A stretch of 37,216 nt of DNA from a virus. The stretch spans positions 1-37,216 of the IMG/VR virus record IMGVR_UViG_3300030430_000934; one strand, given 5' to 3'. Shown in pieces: positions 23,744 through 32,546 of the stretch. Each line of letters opens with the position of its first letter. Position 1 is the stretch's first letter. A program made the position numbers and the translations under genes. Under the pieces are notes generated by a model, which saw nothing but the letters and a program-made list of their open reading frames with translations, was not told where the DNA came from and searched no databases.

Positions 23744-23767
23744 CAACAAAAAAAATAAGGTGTTATT

Positions 23768-24271
23768 ATGGCAAAAGTAAAGTTAGCAAAACACAGAGCA
23801 ACTGGTCCTCTCAACCTAAGAAGGGGTGGGGAAGTATATGCTCTTACGGCATTAGAAGAAACGAATGTCCCACTATCTATAGCAGTGGGAATGTTAGGAG
23901 ATGAAGCACTCGTCGTAGAGTTTGATTCCTCCGACAAAAAAGATGTTCTTGATTTGAATGAGTATCTATTAGAGATACTAAAAAGAGAATTCAACATAGA
24001 AGGAGAAGCGAAGGATGTTCAATCAACTATGTTTCCCGAAACATCGATAATCAACAAAGTGAAACAGACCATTGCTCCAACACCACCAGTGGTAGAGGAG
24101 CCAGTGGTTGAAGAAGAAACTGTTGAGGAAGAGGTTGTTGAACAACCACAAGAAGACCTATCGAAACTAACTGTTAAACAACTAAAAGCAAGACTAGAGG
24201 AGAAAGGGCTATCAACAGACGGACTAAAGGCAGACTTAGTAGCGAGACTATCTAGTGCAGGTGATGAGTAG
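23768..24271 (+). CDS. SAP-domain protein, probable virion DNA-binding protein
   Basis: 167 residues. Residues 1-80 look like a compact beta/alpha domain (LRRGGEVYALTALEETNVPL). Residues 103-129 are a Pro/Val/Glu linker. Residues 131-163 match a SAP domain (LSKLTVKQLKARLEEKGLST, then DGLKADLVARL), a two-helix DNA-binding fold. Family knowledge: SAP binds DNA, mostly without strong sequence choice. A virion protein linking the shell to DNA is my inference. Its stop overlaps the next GTG. Confidence 0.8.
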   Translation: MAKVKLAKHRATGPLNLRRGGEVYALTALEETNVPLSIAVGMLGDEALVVEFDSSDKKDVLDLNEYLLEILKREFNIEGEAKDVQSTMFPETSIINKVKQTIAPTPPVVEEPVVEEETVEEEVVEQPQEDLSKLTVKQLKARLEEKGLSTDGLKADLVARLSSAGDE

Positions 24272-24564
24272 TGCCGGAAGCATGTAACAGCAGCGGGGTT
24301 CTAAGCACTTCCACAGTTGTCTCAAAAAGCAGAGTTAGAATAACTAGCCTTCACGTTACATCAACAGATAACGCTTTATTTACACTCAAAGTGTTTGATA
24401 GTGATAGTTCAAGCACATCAGGAAAGAAAGAGGTAGCAAGAATCGTAGTACATGCAGGAGGAACCGCAGAGACTATGGAGCAGTATATGGGAGGAGTAAT
24501 CTGCAACAATGGTATCTATGCTGAACTAACTGGAACGGGAACCGCCTCCATCAATTACGCATGA
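24271..24564 (+). CDS. Small beta-rich structural protein, 97 aa
   Basis: GTG start overlapping the previous TAG (TAGTG). Ser/Thr/Val-rich with alternating hydrophobics (VVSKSRVRITSLHVTSTDNA; LFTLKVFDSDSS; EVARIVVHAGGTAE) and a Gly/Thr C-terminus. It resembles small beta-sandwich head proteins found after phage capsid genes, which often serve as spikes or decoration. No signal peptide. Confidence 0.6.
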   Translation: MPEACNSSGVLSTSTVVSKSRVRITSLHVTSTDNALFTLKVFDSDSSSTSGKKEVARIVVHAGGTAETMEQYMGGVICNNGIYAELTGTGTASINYA

Positions 24565-24573
24565 GGTGAGTAG

Positions 24574-25005
24574 ATGCCGAGCATAGATACAGATACTAGA
24601 CTTGTAATGACTATCCTATTCGTTGGTGCTATTAGCGGAGTAAACATATTCTTCTATGCCAATGTAAAGGACATGCTACTCTTCAGTGAATACATTCACG
24701 CTGCCCTCTTCGGGGTCATGACTGTAGGGGGGATTATGGTTATGAAAGCATTATTCGATTTGATACTGAATGATTTTATCGAAGATTTCCTACTACAAAG
24801 ACAAATTGGGTCATATTGGAACCGAAAGGCGAGAGATGAAGAGAACAGAAAGAGAGTCAGAGAGTCTCTTAGAAACTTCTCTCAACAGTTTGGATTACAG
24901 CAAGGGCAGATGGTTTATGGAGAGAACAATGCACCAACCATGCCCATGCCTGTTGAACAACCACAAACTGTTAGTCCTACCTTCTTAACGGGTTTCAATG
25001 AGTGA
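24574..25005 (+). CDS. Two-segment membrane protein, 143 aa
   Basis: Two hydrophobic segments at residues 9-29 (LVMTILFVGAISGVNIFFYA) and 40-64 (HAALFGVMTVGGIMVMKALF), then an acidic/aromatic amphipathic helix, a basic helix (RKARDEENRKRVRE) and a Gln/Pro/Met-rich tail. A membrane protein inside a head-tail gene cluster is unusual. Together with the next small membrane protein and the GTPase, it suggests a membrane-associated step such as release, but this is inferred from neighbours. Confidence 0.75.
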   Translation: MPSIDTDTRLVMTILFVGAISGVNIFFYANVKDMLLFSEYIHAALFGVMTVGGIMVMKALFDLILNDFIEDFLLQRQIGSYWNRKARDEENRKRVRESLRNFSQQFGLQQGQMVYGENNAPTMPMPVEQPQTVSPTFLTGFNE

Positions 25006-25010
25006 TTCAA

Positions 25011-25232
25011 ATGGTAAGCGAAATCCTTTTTGGGATGGATGAAACTACCTTAGCGTATGATTTACAGAGGGCGCATTCAGCAGACATTTGGTTTCTGAGG
25101 GCAAGGTTTTGGCTTTGGGGAACCTTCGCCTCAATCGCTAGTTTCCTAGTAGGCCACGCAATTTCTTTGTTTGGCTTCAACCTCTATCAAGGTGCTTGGC
25201 ATTTGATAACATCACTTTGGGCTGGACATTAG
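25011..25232 (+). CDS. Small single-pass membrane protein, 73 aa
   Basis: ATG 25011 with GTGAT just upstream; GTG 25002 is part of that site and lies in the preceding gene. Residues 32-56 (RFWLWGTFASIASFLVGHAI onward) form one transmembrane segment, with a second partly hydrophobic, Trp-rich end. Sits between another membrane protein and the GTPase. A holin-like role is possible by size, but nothing specific supports it. Confidence 0.65.
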   Translation: MVSEILFGMDETTLAYDLQRAHSADIWFLRARFWLWGTFASIASFLVGHAISLFGFNLYQGAWHLITSLWAGH

Positions 25233-25286
25233 ATTCTCAATAATTTTAATGTTGTTAGACATCCGACTCACTGACGAGGTGATAGC

Positions 25287-25958
25287 ATGTCGGTGATGGC
25301 AGGATTTGCAATACTCATTGTAGAAGCAATGAATAAGATGTACAATCGACTTCATGCAATCAACTTCGGAATATACGGTGCTAGTCAAGCAGGAAAAACC
25401 ACTCTGCAAAAGCAGTTGATGACTAGAGGGGAAGTTCCCGAAATACAGAAGCGAACTGTTGGCAGACATAGAGCAACTAGAAAGTTCGTAAAACTAGACG
25501 GCGATGCCCACACAATAAAGACCGCAGACATAGGTGGTCAAACAGTGTATTGGGAAGAATGGATAAAGGACATGAGAAGTCGGCATGTAAAATACATCAT
25601 CTTCATGTTGGATGATAGGCACTTGAACAAGCACTATGACATAGAACAACAACTGTGCTGGACATTCCTAGTGGACTCAATATGCAGTCCGACTTGGGAG
25701 ATGGGAGGAAGAAAGAGAAAGAAGAAAGAGCATGACTATCCACTTGCAGTTGGGCTGTGGGCAAACAAGTACGACCTTTGGAAAGACAGATACCCGCATA
25801 CAGGAAAAATTGAGGAGCATCCAATATTTGAGTCATTCAAACCGGGCCTACAGAAACTGAACGATGTCGGTATTCCTTGCTTCAAATATATCGTAAGTGC
25901 TAAATCAGATTCAGAGATGGTGTATCGAGGAATCTTAACAATGATAAAAGACTACTAG
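25287..25958 (+). CDS. Arf/SRβ-like small GTPase
   Basis: All GTP-binding boxes are present in order: G1 GASQAGKT (31-38), a switch-I Thr (T57 in KRTVG), G3 DIGGQ (81-85), G4 NKYD (160-163) and G5 SAKS (204-207). The GASQAGKTT / DIGGQ pair is typical of the Arf and SR-beta branch. The first 20 residues form a hydrophobic, amphipathic helix (MAGFAILIVEAMNKMYNRL), a possible membrane anchor. A basic loop (GRKRKKK, 141-147) interrupts the fold near the G4 box. 223 residues is slightly longer than a minimal Ras-fold protein. The two preceding genes encode membrane proteins, suggesting a membrane-linked function. GAGGTGAT precedes the start. Confidence 0.85.
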   Translation: MSVMAGFAILIVEAMNKMYNRLHAINFGIYGASQAGKTTLQKQLMTRGEVPEIQKRTVGRHRATRKFVKLDGDAHTIKTADIGGQTVYWEEWIKDMRSRHVKYIIFMLDDRHLNKHYDIEQQLCWTFLVDSICSPTWEMGGRKRKKKEHDYPLAVGLWANKYDLWKDRYPHTGKIEEHPIFESFKPGLQKLNDVGIPCFKYIVSAKSDSEMVYRGILTMIKDY

Positions 25959-25972
25959 TGCGTCACAATGGG

Positions 25973-25994
25973 TAGACCATACACGGTAGGTCTA
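25973..25994 (+). repeat. Short inverted repeat in a 55-base gap
   Basis: TAGACC and GGTCTA form a six-base stem with a ten-base loop, between the GTPase stop and the next GAGGT ribosome site. It could be a small RNA hairpin or an operator half-site pair, or chance. Confidence 0.3.
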
Positions 25995-26013
25995 ATCCAT
26001 CGAGGTAAATACA

Positions 26014-26706
26014 ATGACGATGCAAGGAGGATTTCAGCCACCGAGCCTTATCGGTGCAACAAACGCAACAGTGAATACAGGGATAAATCCCTTTCTAGAC
26101 CGCTTGACTGCGGCTAGGGCCGCTGGCCCTGTAATGGCTTATGAGTTTAAGTCGTTAAAGCCAAAGAAGCAACTGAAGGAGATAATCAAGGTTCTAAAAC
26201 CTGAGAGGAAGAGATTCTTGAAAATACCCTTTGGCTACAAATACAACATAAAAGATAGGTGCGTGGTTTGTGGAACACAGAAGTTCTGGACAGCAGATGA
26301 CCACAGGAGACCTCCTTTGCCATTACATAAGGTGAGAAAAGGATATCCAATGCGTGGGACGTTTTGTGAAAAACATGCAGCGATACACATGCAGTATGAA
26401 ATGCTAGAGCAGCAGGTTCTAGCGGAAGAACACGGACTATCATTCAGTGCGTATATTCCATCTGCTAAGAGTTTGAATCCAGTCAACCTAGTAAAGTCAG
26501 GACCACTCACAACATTGAGGCAAGAGGATATCAACTCTCTATCATCTGTTGGATGGAAAATAATACCACCAACCAATGAATCATCAAGTAAGGAAGAGCA
26601 ACTATATTCTTTAATGGTACAAACTGAAGGGATGGCAGAAAGAGTCAAGGCTTTATTGACCGATGGTGTCGTAGTGACAACACCGGAGCAGGAGGGTGAG
26701 GCATAA
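26014..26706 (+). CDS. Zinc-binding hypothetical protein, 230 aa
   Basis: GAGGT precedes the ATG. The central part has C83, C86, H97, then C118, H121, H125 (CVVCGTQKFW ... GTFCEKHAAIH), consistent with a zinc site. The segment before is highly basic (LKPKKQLKEIIKVLKPERKR). The C-terminal third is mixed helical and acidic. An N-terminal Ala/Thr/Pro-rich stretch may be flexible. Nucleic-acid binding is plausible; family unknown. The stop overlaps the next ATG (TAATG). Confidence 0.7.
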   Translation: MTMQGGFQPPSLIGATNATVNTGINPFLDRLTAARAAGPVMAYEFKSLKPKKQLKEIIKVLKPERKRFLKIPFGYKYNIKDRCVVCGTQKFWTADDHRRPPLPLHKVRKGYPMRGTFCEKHAAIHMQYEMLEQQVLAEEHGLSFSAYIPSAKSLNPVNLVKSGPLTTLRQEDINSLSSVGWKIIPPTNESSSKEEQLYSLMVQTEGMAERVKALLTDGVVVTTPEQEGEA

Positions 26707-27404
26707 TGGGAATTTTTGGAACGAGTAACAGTACACTAGCGACGCAAATAAACACAATGGGACAATCTAATTTTAAGATGACAAACAATCTCTTGACACT
26801 ACAAGAGAACCATGTAGAGGAGTTCTTTCAGTATCATGGGGAACCATTTCTACAGGCACTTGACAAATTGATAGAGGACATTGTTGAGAGAGTTGTTAGT
26901 GACCTACTAACCAAGTTGAAGTTTGTCTCTAATACTAACGGTGACTTGGAAATACACTCTGATTCCTTGGTGCAATACAACTCTATCACTCAAGAGAACA
27001 TTGACCTAGATATCGTCAACTTACTCTCTACGGCTGTAAACTCAGAAGTAATCATGCAGAGAAGAATGGCTAAACAGCAATACCTTGAGTCTCAAGGATT
27101 TGCAAGTTCAACTGGAACAACTACTGCACCGCAAGTGGGACAGATGAATCCACAGGGAATGAACCCTGCGAACATACAAGGTGGGAACATGGCAACTAAC
27201 ATGAACAATACAATGATGCAACAGCAGATGGCAATGAACAACGGTACTGGCTATCCAGTCCCACCTGCTGGATATGATATGAATAACAATGCGTATTGGA
27301 TTGACCCTGCTACTGGTCAACCTACTTACACGCCACCACAAAGCGGTCTAGGTTTGACTAGTGCTATTCAGAAGGGTGTTGCGTGGGCAAAGTGGTTGGC
27401 TTAG
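26706..27404 (+). CDS. Met/Asn/Gln-rich structural-type protein, 232 aa
   Basis: Residues 1-120 are helical and may form a coiled coil (NLLTLQENHVEEFFQYHGEP; LDKLIEDIVERVVSDLLTKL). From about 140 the sequence is low-complexity Met/Asn/Gln/Gly (PQGMNPANIQGGNMATNMNN), then Pro/Tyr-rich, ending in a short hydrophobic helix (SAIQKGVAWAKWLA). Low-complexity tails of this kind occur in virion proteins. No family is recognised. Confidence 0.65.
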   Translation: MGIFGTSNSTLATQINTMGQSNFKMTNNLLTLQENHVEEFFQYHGEPFLQALDKLIEDIVERVVSDLLTKLKFVSNTNGDLEIHSDSLVQYNSITQENIDLDIVNLLSTAVNSEVIMQRRMAKQQYLESQGFASSTGTTTAPQVGQMNPQGMNPANIQGGNMATNMNNTMMQQQMAMNNGTGYPVPPAGYDMNNNAYWIDPATGQPTYTPPQSGLGLTSAIQKGVAWAKWLA

Positions 27405-27418
27405 GTTGGGTTGTATGA

Positions 27419-28696
27419 ATGAGTGTCGATGTTACTATCAATAGAGATATTATTAGAAGCATGGATGTTCTTGAAAGATATACATTAACTGAAGCAGAGG
27501 TCAAAGCACTCACATCTACTAATGTAAAGGGAAGAACGGATACTGCTAGATTCGTTACTAAGTACATCCTGCCATATCTATTCTATAGGAATCGTCAGTC
27601 TTTTCAGCAAACTTCTGATGCAACTGACGCTAGGAAGAATCTGATAGCACTCATAAACGCAGAGGATGAAGCATTTGATTCAGATGAAGAATTCAAGTCA
27701 TATCAAAAATACCTAAAGACAATCGTGCAAAAGATAGGAGATATGGAAGTAATACCAGTAATGGAGCATTTGAATAAAGCAAAGATACTCCGTAACCCAA
27801 TTGAAGTTCTCAGTCCCGAAACGGAGAGGACTACTAAACCGAAAACATATGATAGGCTAGAGGATGGCAATTTCAAATTTCAAGACTTGAGAGGTAAGAG
27901 AGGTAAATTGACTGGTGATAAGTTATCAAGTAAGGAAAATGTAAATTTGATACAGGCTATTATGGGGTCAACTCCATACAAGAACAAGGCTCATCTAAAT
28001 GTAGCAGATAAAGATGTATTCGCTTTTGAAAATGACAAAATAACAATTGATACGAAGCAGTATTTCACGAATGCTTTGGATTCGATAGGTTATGATTGGG
28101 AGGATGGTTTCTTACAGTATGACACTGAGGAGCAGAGAATGCTTGAACTACAAGCAAAAATCAGTCGAAAGATGCCTAACCCTAGAACAGTAAACGCCGG
28201 AAATAAGATAATAGTGCCAACGGATTTGTTTGGTGGTGAGGATGAGATTGAGTATCCCACTACAACAAACTCAGACGCAGTTGCTAGACAAATCGAGGAA
28301 TCACTGAAAAAGATACTAGATGCTGAGACATACAAGAAAAACAACAAGTATGAAGACGATTTCTTGGATATTATAGAAGACACGCTTTCTTCATACAATA
28401 CTAACTCTGGTAGAAGGCTAGATGTTTTCAAACTAGAAATCAGAATTGTTCTACCTACTTCGGCACAGATAAAAGAAGCAGTGAACAAGATAAAGTCATC
28501 AGACAAAGTTAGTGCAGATACAGAGGTAGGTGATTTGTCTCCTAACTTGTTTCCAACGGTAATACCCACAGAAACATATGGGATACAGAAAGAGTCAGAG
28601 AGAAAACTATTGTCAGACATTTCTGATAGGGAGTTCAATATAATTGAAAACATAGATACATCGTACCAGTATCTGAAGAACAAGACAGGAGCGTGA
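27419..28696 (+). CDS. Hypothetical protein before the neck genes, 425 aa
   Basis: Starts at ATG 27419. Mixed alpha/beta composition with Lys/Asp/Glu-rich surfaces; no enzymatic motif. Position between the accessory module and the head-tail connector suggests a head-completion or neck role, but the sequence alone does not show it. The gene at 28701 begins four bases after its stop. Confidence 0.65.
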   Translation: MSVDVTINRDIIRSMDVLERYTLTEAEVKALTSTNVKGRTDTARFVTKYILPYLFYRNRQSFQQTSDATDARKNLIALINAEDEAFDSDEEFKSYQKYLKTIVQKIGDMEVIPVMEHLNKAKILRNPIEVLSPETERTTKPKTYDRLEDGNFKFQDLRGKRGKLTGDKLSSKENVNLIQAIMGSTPYKNKAHLNVADKDVFAFENDKITIDTKQYFTNALDSIGYDWEDGFLQYDTEEQRMLELQAKISRKMPNPRTVNAGNKIIVPTDLFGGEDEIEYPTTTNSDAVARQIEESLKKILDAETYKKNNKYEDDFLDIIEDTLSSYNTNSGRRLDVFKLEIRIVLPTSAQIKEAVNKIKSSDKVSADTEVGDLSPNLFPTVIPTETYGIQKESERKLLSDISDREFNIIENIDTSYQYLKNKTGA

Positions 28697-28700
28697 TGAT

Positions 28701-29777
28701 ATGCCGAAACTATCCTCCCCTAGTGACTTTACCAACATTAATGTAGACTATTCGCAAGGTAGAGGATTCTACACTACGCACACTGATGTCTCACAGTTAT
28801 TGCAAATAGCAGCGTTCAGTTCATCTACAACACCTTCAATCGCTGAAGTTGGTAGTCTAATTAAGAGAGCAGAGGAGAGAGTCGATGATATAGTCGGTCA
28901 CTCCTATCGTCCTGTAATTTACAAGAATGAGTTTCATGGTTTTGAGGCGTTTCATCAGGGTGCTTACCCAATCAACCGATTCAAGGACTATGTTGGATTT
29001 GTGCAACTAGATAGAAACAATGTTCAGAAGATAGTAAGGCTAGAGGTATGGCAGGGGAACGAATACAAGGACTTAGCCTCTGCTACTGCTACAGTTAAGA
29101 TGCCAGCAAATCCAATATCAGGGACTTTTACTATCACTCTTGGTGTAGGGCCATATACGTTTGTCCTTACTAAGGGAACCGATTTCTTTGACAACTATGG
29201 CCCAAAGACAACAGCCAGCCAAGTAACAGATGCAATCAATGAGGTCTTCCCACATAAGACTGCCAAGTTTACTGGTGAGACAAGTGCTAAATCCGTGACA
29301 GCATCTGAAAGCAGTTCAATCAACATATCTGATTTCTTCTACGCAACGACAGATAGCGAAGCAGGAGACACAGTAATCATATCCTCGTTACTATTGAGTG
29401 ATGACGGCTCTGCTTGTACTATAGCATCAAACAAAGCATCGGTGACTTCGTTCACAGACAACCAAGACCAAAGAAGACTAGGTGATTATTGGACAATAGA
29501 CAAAGACGGTAAAATCTTCTTCTTGAAGAACTACCCATTCCTACATGCTCACTCAGTTCGTGTGACATATGTAAGTGGTGAGTCAAGAGTTCCAGCCACG
29601 GTTCATGACGCAACTACCAAACTGGTTGCTGCTGAAGTTATCAGACATGATGACAACTCCATACTGATTGCTGAGACAGGTTCTAACATCGACCTAAAGA
29701 CCAAGCACGACATATTGCTTGAAGAGGCAAATAAGATATTGAATGGGAAGAAGGACATCATACATTTCATAGGGTGA
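28701..29777 (+). CDS. Head-tail connector (adaptor) protein with inserted beta domain
   Basis: Adaptor proteins bind below the portal and seal the head. The ends fit the family: an N-terminal helical core (GSLIKRAEERVDDIVGHSYR) and a C-terminal core (VRVTYVSGESRVPATVHDAT, then KLVAAEVIRHDD). Between them, about residues 125-260 form a Ser/Thr-rich beta insert (GTFTITLGVGPYTFVLTKG; KTTASQVTDAINEVFP). Usual adaptors are about 100-200 aa, so the insert explains the 358 aa. The insert pattern recurs in the last gene of the window. Confidence 0.72.
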   Translation: MPKLSSPSDFTNINVDYSQGRGFYTTHTDVSQLLQIAAFSSSTTPSIAEVGSLIKRAEERVDDIVGHSYRPVIYKNEFHGFEAFHQGAYPINRFKDYVGFVQLDRNNVQKIVRLEVWQGNEYKDLASATATVKMPANPISGTFTITLGVGPYTFVLTKGTDFFDNYGPKTTASQVTDAINEVFPHKTAKFTGETSAKSVTASESSSINISDFFYATTDSEAGDTVIISSLLLSDDGSACTIASNKASVTSFTDNQDQRRLGDYWTIDKDGKIFFLKNYPFLHAHSVRVTYVSGESRVPATVHDATTKLVAAEVIRHDDNSILIAETGSNIDLKTKHDILLEEANKILNGKKDIIHFIG

Positions 29778-29781
29778 TTAC

Positions 29782-29979
29782 TTGTCGTTGTTGAGAAAGA
29801 GATTCCTACAGATTCTTGAGATGGAAAGAGAGAGGAATGAGGCTCTAAAGGAAATGAAGGATTCGATTGGCTTTGATATCAGTTTCTCTGATGACATGAT
29901 TTTTCAAAACGCCTTAGACACCTTCACTAAGGAGTATACTAAGGAACTCAGGGAGAGTGTCTTGTCATGGATGAGGTAA
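29782..29979 (+). CDS. Small hypothetical neck protein, 65 aa
   Basis: TTG start with GGGTGAT just upstream; no ATG is near the beginning. Helical and charged (RKRFLQILEMERERNEALKE). Overlaps the next gene by 13 bases. Lies between the connector and tail terminator, where head-closure proteins are usual, but it is shorter than known ones. Confidence 0.55.
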   Translation: MSLLRKRFLQILEMERERNEALKEMKDSIGFDISFSDDMIFQNALDTFTKEYTKELRESVLSWMR

Positions 29980-30494
29980 CGCTGATAATCAGATTACTAT
30001 CTGATAATTGGACCTCATCTGCCTCTGCATTAGTATCAGCGGGAACAATAACAGCGAGCCATAACGCAACACCAAAATTCATCGATATACGTTCAATAGA
30101 ACCACAAGAGGGAAGACGGGTGGACATCGACTCAGAATCCGTTATCATAGTGTATGAGGACAGTTCCAATACCTCGTATCCAACAATAGATTATTCTGTT
30201 AGAAACGAGGACTTCACTTTCACGCTACATTTGCGTGTTTTGCACAGACGAGACATGACCAGTAACACGTTTTCTAGGGATAGATTAGAGGCACTATACA
30301 AGGTAGTAAGATACATCTTGGAAAATAATGCTTTTAGGCCAACTGTCTATGCAACACCCGCCGATACCAGTTCGGCAGTCGAGGCAGATGCAGATTTAGT
30401 AAGGCTAACATCAAGAAACGAAGCAAATGATAGAGGGAAAAGATTATTGGGATACAAGATAGGAGTAGAACTAAAGAGATTCGCTAGGGCGTAG
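29967..30494 (+). CDS. Probable tail terminator/completion protein
   Basis: 175 residues. The layout (short N-terminal helix VTLIIRLLSDNW, strands around PKFIDIRSIEP and SVIIVYEDSSN, a central strand FTFTLHLRVLHRRDM, helix RDRLEALYKVVRYILEN, last strand KRLLGYKIGVELKRF) matches tail-terminator proteins that cap the tail tube. It lies just before the tail tube gene, the usual order. Called from layout and order, not from a specific motif. Confidence 0.65.
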   Translation: MDEVTLIIRLLSDNWTSSASALVSAGTITASHNATPKFIDIRSIEPQEGRRVDIDSESVIIVYEDSSNTSYPTIDYSVRNEDFTFTLHLRVLHRRDMTSNTFSRDRLEALYKVVRYILENNAFRPTVYATPADTSSAVEADADLVRLTSRNEANDRGKRLLGYKIGVELKRFARA

Positions 30495-30510
30495 GGTTGG
30501 AGAGAAAAAA

Positions 30511-32091
30511 ATGAGTAATGAAGTATTCGTAGGAGCAAATGCACAAGTAGGGTTATGTCCGGAAATGGACATGTATTTTGATAACAAAACGATAAGCGGT
30601 AGTCAGGTATTCACCGCAACTGCTGGTTCTGATTACAAGTTGGTCTCAGGTTTGTATGTAGGATGCATGGCTAAAGTAGTCAACAGTGGGACAACAACCT
30701 ATCACGCTGTTCTAGCGAATGACGAAACTACCGTAACACTAGACACAGATGCACCGGCAGCAAGCGGTTGCAATATCACGATACTAGGTTTCGGTGCGCC
30801 AGTCGCTGGACCCGTAAAGACAGGTAGCACCGTAGTAGGTGGCATTCTCTCTGACAGTTGGCTAGGACTAGTGAACACATTTACTCCGCCAAACGTAGAG
30901 GTTGAGATGAAGCAACTTAATCTCGCTGCTGCTGGTGGTAGAAACTTTGACTATCAGTACAAAGGCTCAGAGACTGTCAGTGGCGGTTCTCTAGACCTAT
31001 CATTGAACAACGGCTCTTGGTTGTATTACACACTAGGAGAAATGACATTCACCTCTGCACAATCAGATGTCGCAGCAACATCAAGTAACACTCACAATGG
31101 AATACTAACTAGAGAGGCATCTGAGGACATTGTTCGTGGCATAGAGGGCAACACATATCCAGATGTAGATGATGGAGCGGGCAATGCTAGGACTCTAAAC
31201 GCATTCAACCTACTAGACACTGCATCTCCGTTTGTATATACGTTCACTGAGGCAGATAGTGACGTACTACCTTCATTCGCTCTTGATGTAGTTTATGGAA
31301 AAAGAGGTAGAACAGGAAGCACCCAACTAGATAGCAATAACCCTAATACGAATATGTACTCAAGAATATTTACAGGGTGTCAAGTAAATACAATGACATT
31401 GAACTTTGAAGAGGGGCAAGAACTCAAGACAACACTAGACCTAGTAAGTAGGAGAGCGTTCGACACTCCAAACGGATACATACCAATGAGAGGGCAAAGC
31501 ATCTTGAAGGCCATAACAAACGACTCTAGCGATGTTGGTAATGATGGTAGTGAGTACGCAGACAGCGGTTTCGTCAACTACAGCACAAATGCAAAACCAT
31601 ACTCAGGTTCAAGCCTAGCAGACAACTATCCGTTCCTATTCTCAGACGGTGCTATCAAACTATTCGGACAAGTAGTTGGCAAGGTCAAGACTGGCTCAGT
31701 GACAATCAACAACAACCTCACTCCACAGAGATTCATTGGAAACTACAACAGACAGATTGCTTCTGCTCATATACCGGGACAGAGAACCTATGAGATATCG
31801 CTAACTATGTTGATTAGCGACACCAAACTTTGGGACCAACTGAGAATAGACAGCGAATCAGGAGAAGAGGGAACAAGCGGGGAACTATCACTTACCTTTG
31901 AGAAGGATACTGGTGAGAAGATATTCTTGAAGTTTGAAGACTATCTAATCAACTCCGTCACAGTTCCTTTCCCTGAAGACAAGGGGCCAATCGATGTAGA
32001 GGTACAGGCTAATGCTAGAACCCTATCAAGTGCTACTTACACTGGTAAGTGGGCTATCTATTCCGTAGGCGGTAGGGCAAGTAGTGAGTAG
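30511..32091 (+). CDS. Major tail (tube) protein
   Basis: 526 residues, Gly/Ser/Thr/Asn-rich with many beta strands. The C-terminal part (QRTYEISLTMLISDTKLWDQ; GELSLTFEKDTGEKIFLKFE; SVTVPFPEDKGPIDVEVQAN) is typical of tail-tube proteins, ending in a strand pair. It is placed immediately before the tail chaperone frameshift genes, the standard order. It is longer than most tube proteins (200-400 aa); the N-terminal 100 residues (VFTATAGSDYKLVSGLYVG; TTYHAVLANDETTVTLDTD) look like an added surface domain. Confidence 0.82.
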   Translation: MSNEVFVGANAQVGLCPEMDMYFDNKTISGSQVFTATAGSDYKLVSGLYVGCMAKVVNSGTTTYHAVLANDETTVTLDTDAPAASGCNITILGFGAPVAGPVKTGSTVVGGILSDSWLGLVNTFTPPNVEVEMKQLNLAAAGGRNFDYQYKGSETVSGGSLDLSLNNGSWLYYTLGEMTFTSAQSDVAATSSNTHNGILTREASEDIVRGIEGNTYPDVDDGAGNARTLNAFNLLDTASPFVYTFTEADSDVLPSFALDVVYGKRGRTGSTQLDSNNPNTNMYSRIFTGCQVNTMTLNFEEGQELKTTLDLVSRRAFDTPNGYIPMRGQSILKAITNDSSDVGNDGSEYADSGFVNYSTNAKPYSGSSLADNYPFLFSDGAIKLFGQVVGKVKTGSVTINNNLTPQRFIGNYNRQIASAHIPGQRTYEISLTMLISDTKLWDQLRIDSESGEEGTSGELSLTFEKDTGEKIFLKFEDYLINSVTVPFPEDKGPIDVEVQANARTLSSATYTGKWAIYSVGGRASSE

Positions 32092-32132
32092 GAGGCGTGA
32101 CCAAGTAGGGAACGCTATCCGATTTTTATTCC

Positions 32133-32163
32133 ACCAACACGTTTGTTTGTTGGTTTTGTTTGT
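32133..32163 (+). terminator. Hairpin plus T-rich tract after the tail tube gene
   Basis: ACCAACA (32133-32139) pairs with TGTTGGT (32148-32154) around an eight-base loop, followed by TTTGTTTGT. It lies in the 86-base gap after the highly expressed tube gene and could reduce downstream transcription. Archaeal termination relies mainly on T-runs, which also fits. Confidence 0.5.
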
Positions 32164-32177
32164 AGGTGGAAAGAAAA

Positions 32178-32546
32178 ATGACAGAAAGAAAAATTGTAAG
32201 TGATAAGAACATGCTGTTCGCTGCAACAGCAACTGAATGCCATCAGATTAGGGTCAATCCTGAATCTGAAGAATACCTGAATGTGTGGATAAAGCAACCC
32301 ACATGGCTCCAAGTCGAGCAAGCGTTGTCAAGTGTTATGGACATGAACGCAGAGGGTCAGACTATGGGTATCAATCTGAACAAGATGTACAGATACATGG
32401 TCGAGAACTTTGTAGAGAAGACTGAGCCACACCTAACGGTGACAGACCTAATTAGACTAAACCCATATGTTGGCGCACAACTGAAAGAAATCCTCCCTAA
32501 TCCATTCATGGATGTCATGGGGGATGATATGGGAAACGAAAACTAG
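32178..32546 (+). CDS. Tail assembly chaperone G-like protein
   Basis: ATG 32178 with AGGTGGA seven bases upstream. 122 residues, with a compact beta/alpha head (QIRVNPESEEYLNVWIKQP) and helices (TWLQVEQALSSVMDMN; MYRYMVENFV). It lies between the tail tube and tape measure genes, exactly where tail chaperones (lambda gpG type) are found, and carries a slippery sequence near its end. It would coat the tape measure protein before tube assembly. Confidence 0.8.
   Translation: MTERKIVSDKNMLFAATATECHQIRVNPESEEYLNVWIKQPTWLQVEQALSSVMDMNAEGQTMGINLNKMYRYMVENFVEKTEPHLTVTDLIRLNPYVGAQLKEILPNPFMDVMGDDMGNEN
32531..32537 (+). promoter_or_regulatory. Programmed -1 frameshift site, G GGA AAC
   Basis: The heptamer GGGAAAC lies in the exact X-XXY-YYZ register of the chaperone frame, three codons before its stop (TAG at 32544). 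The -1 frame is open from 32528 through to 32743. This is the lambda G/GT arrangement, where the related GGGAAAG is used. No downstream RNA structure was evident by eye. Confidence 0.8.
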
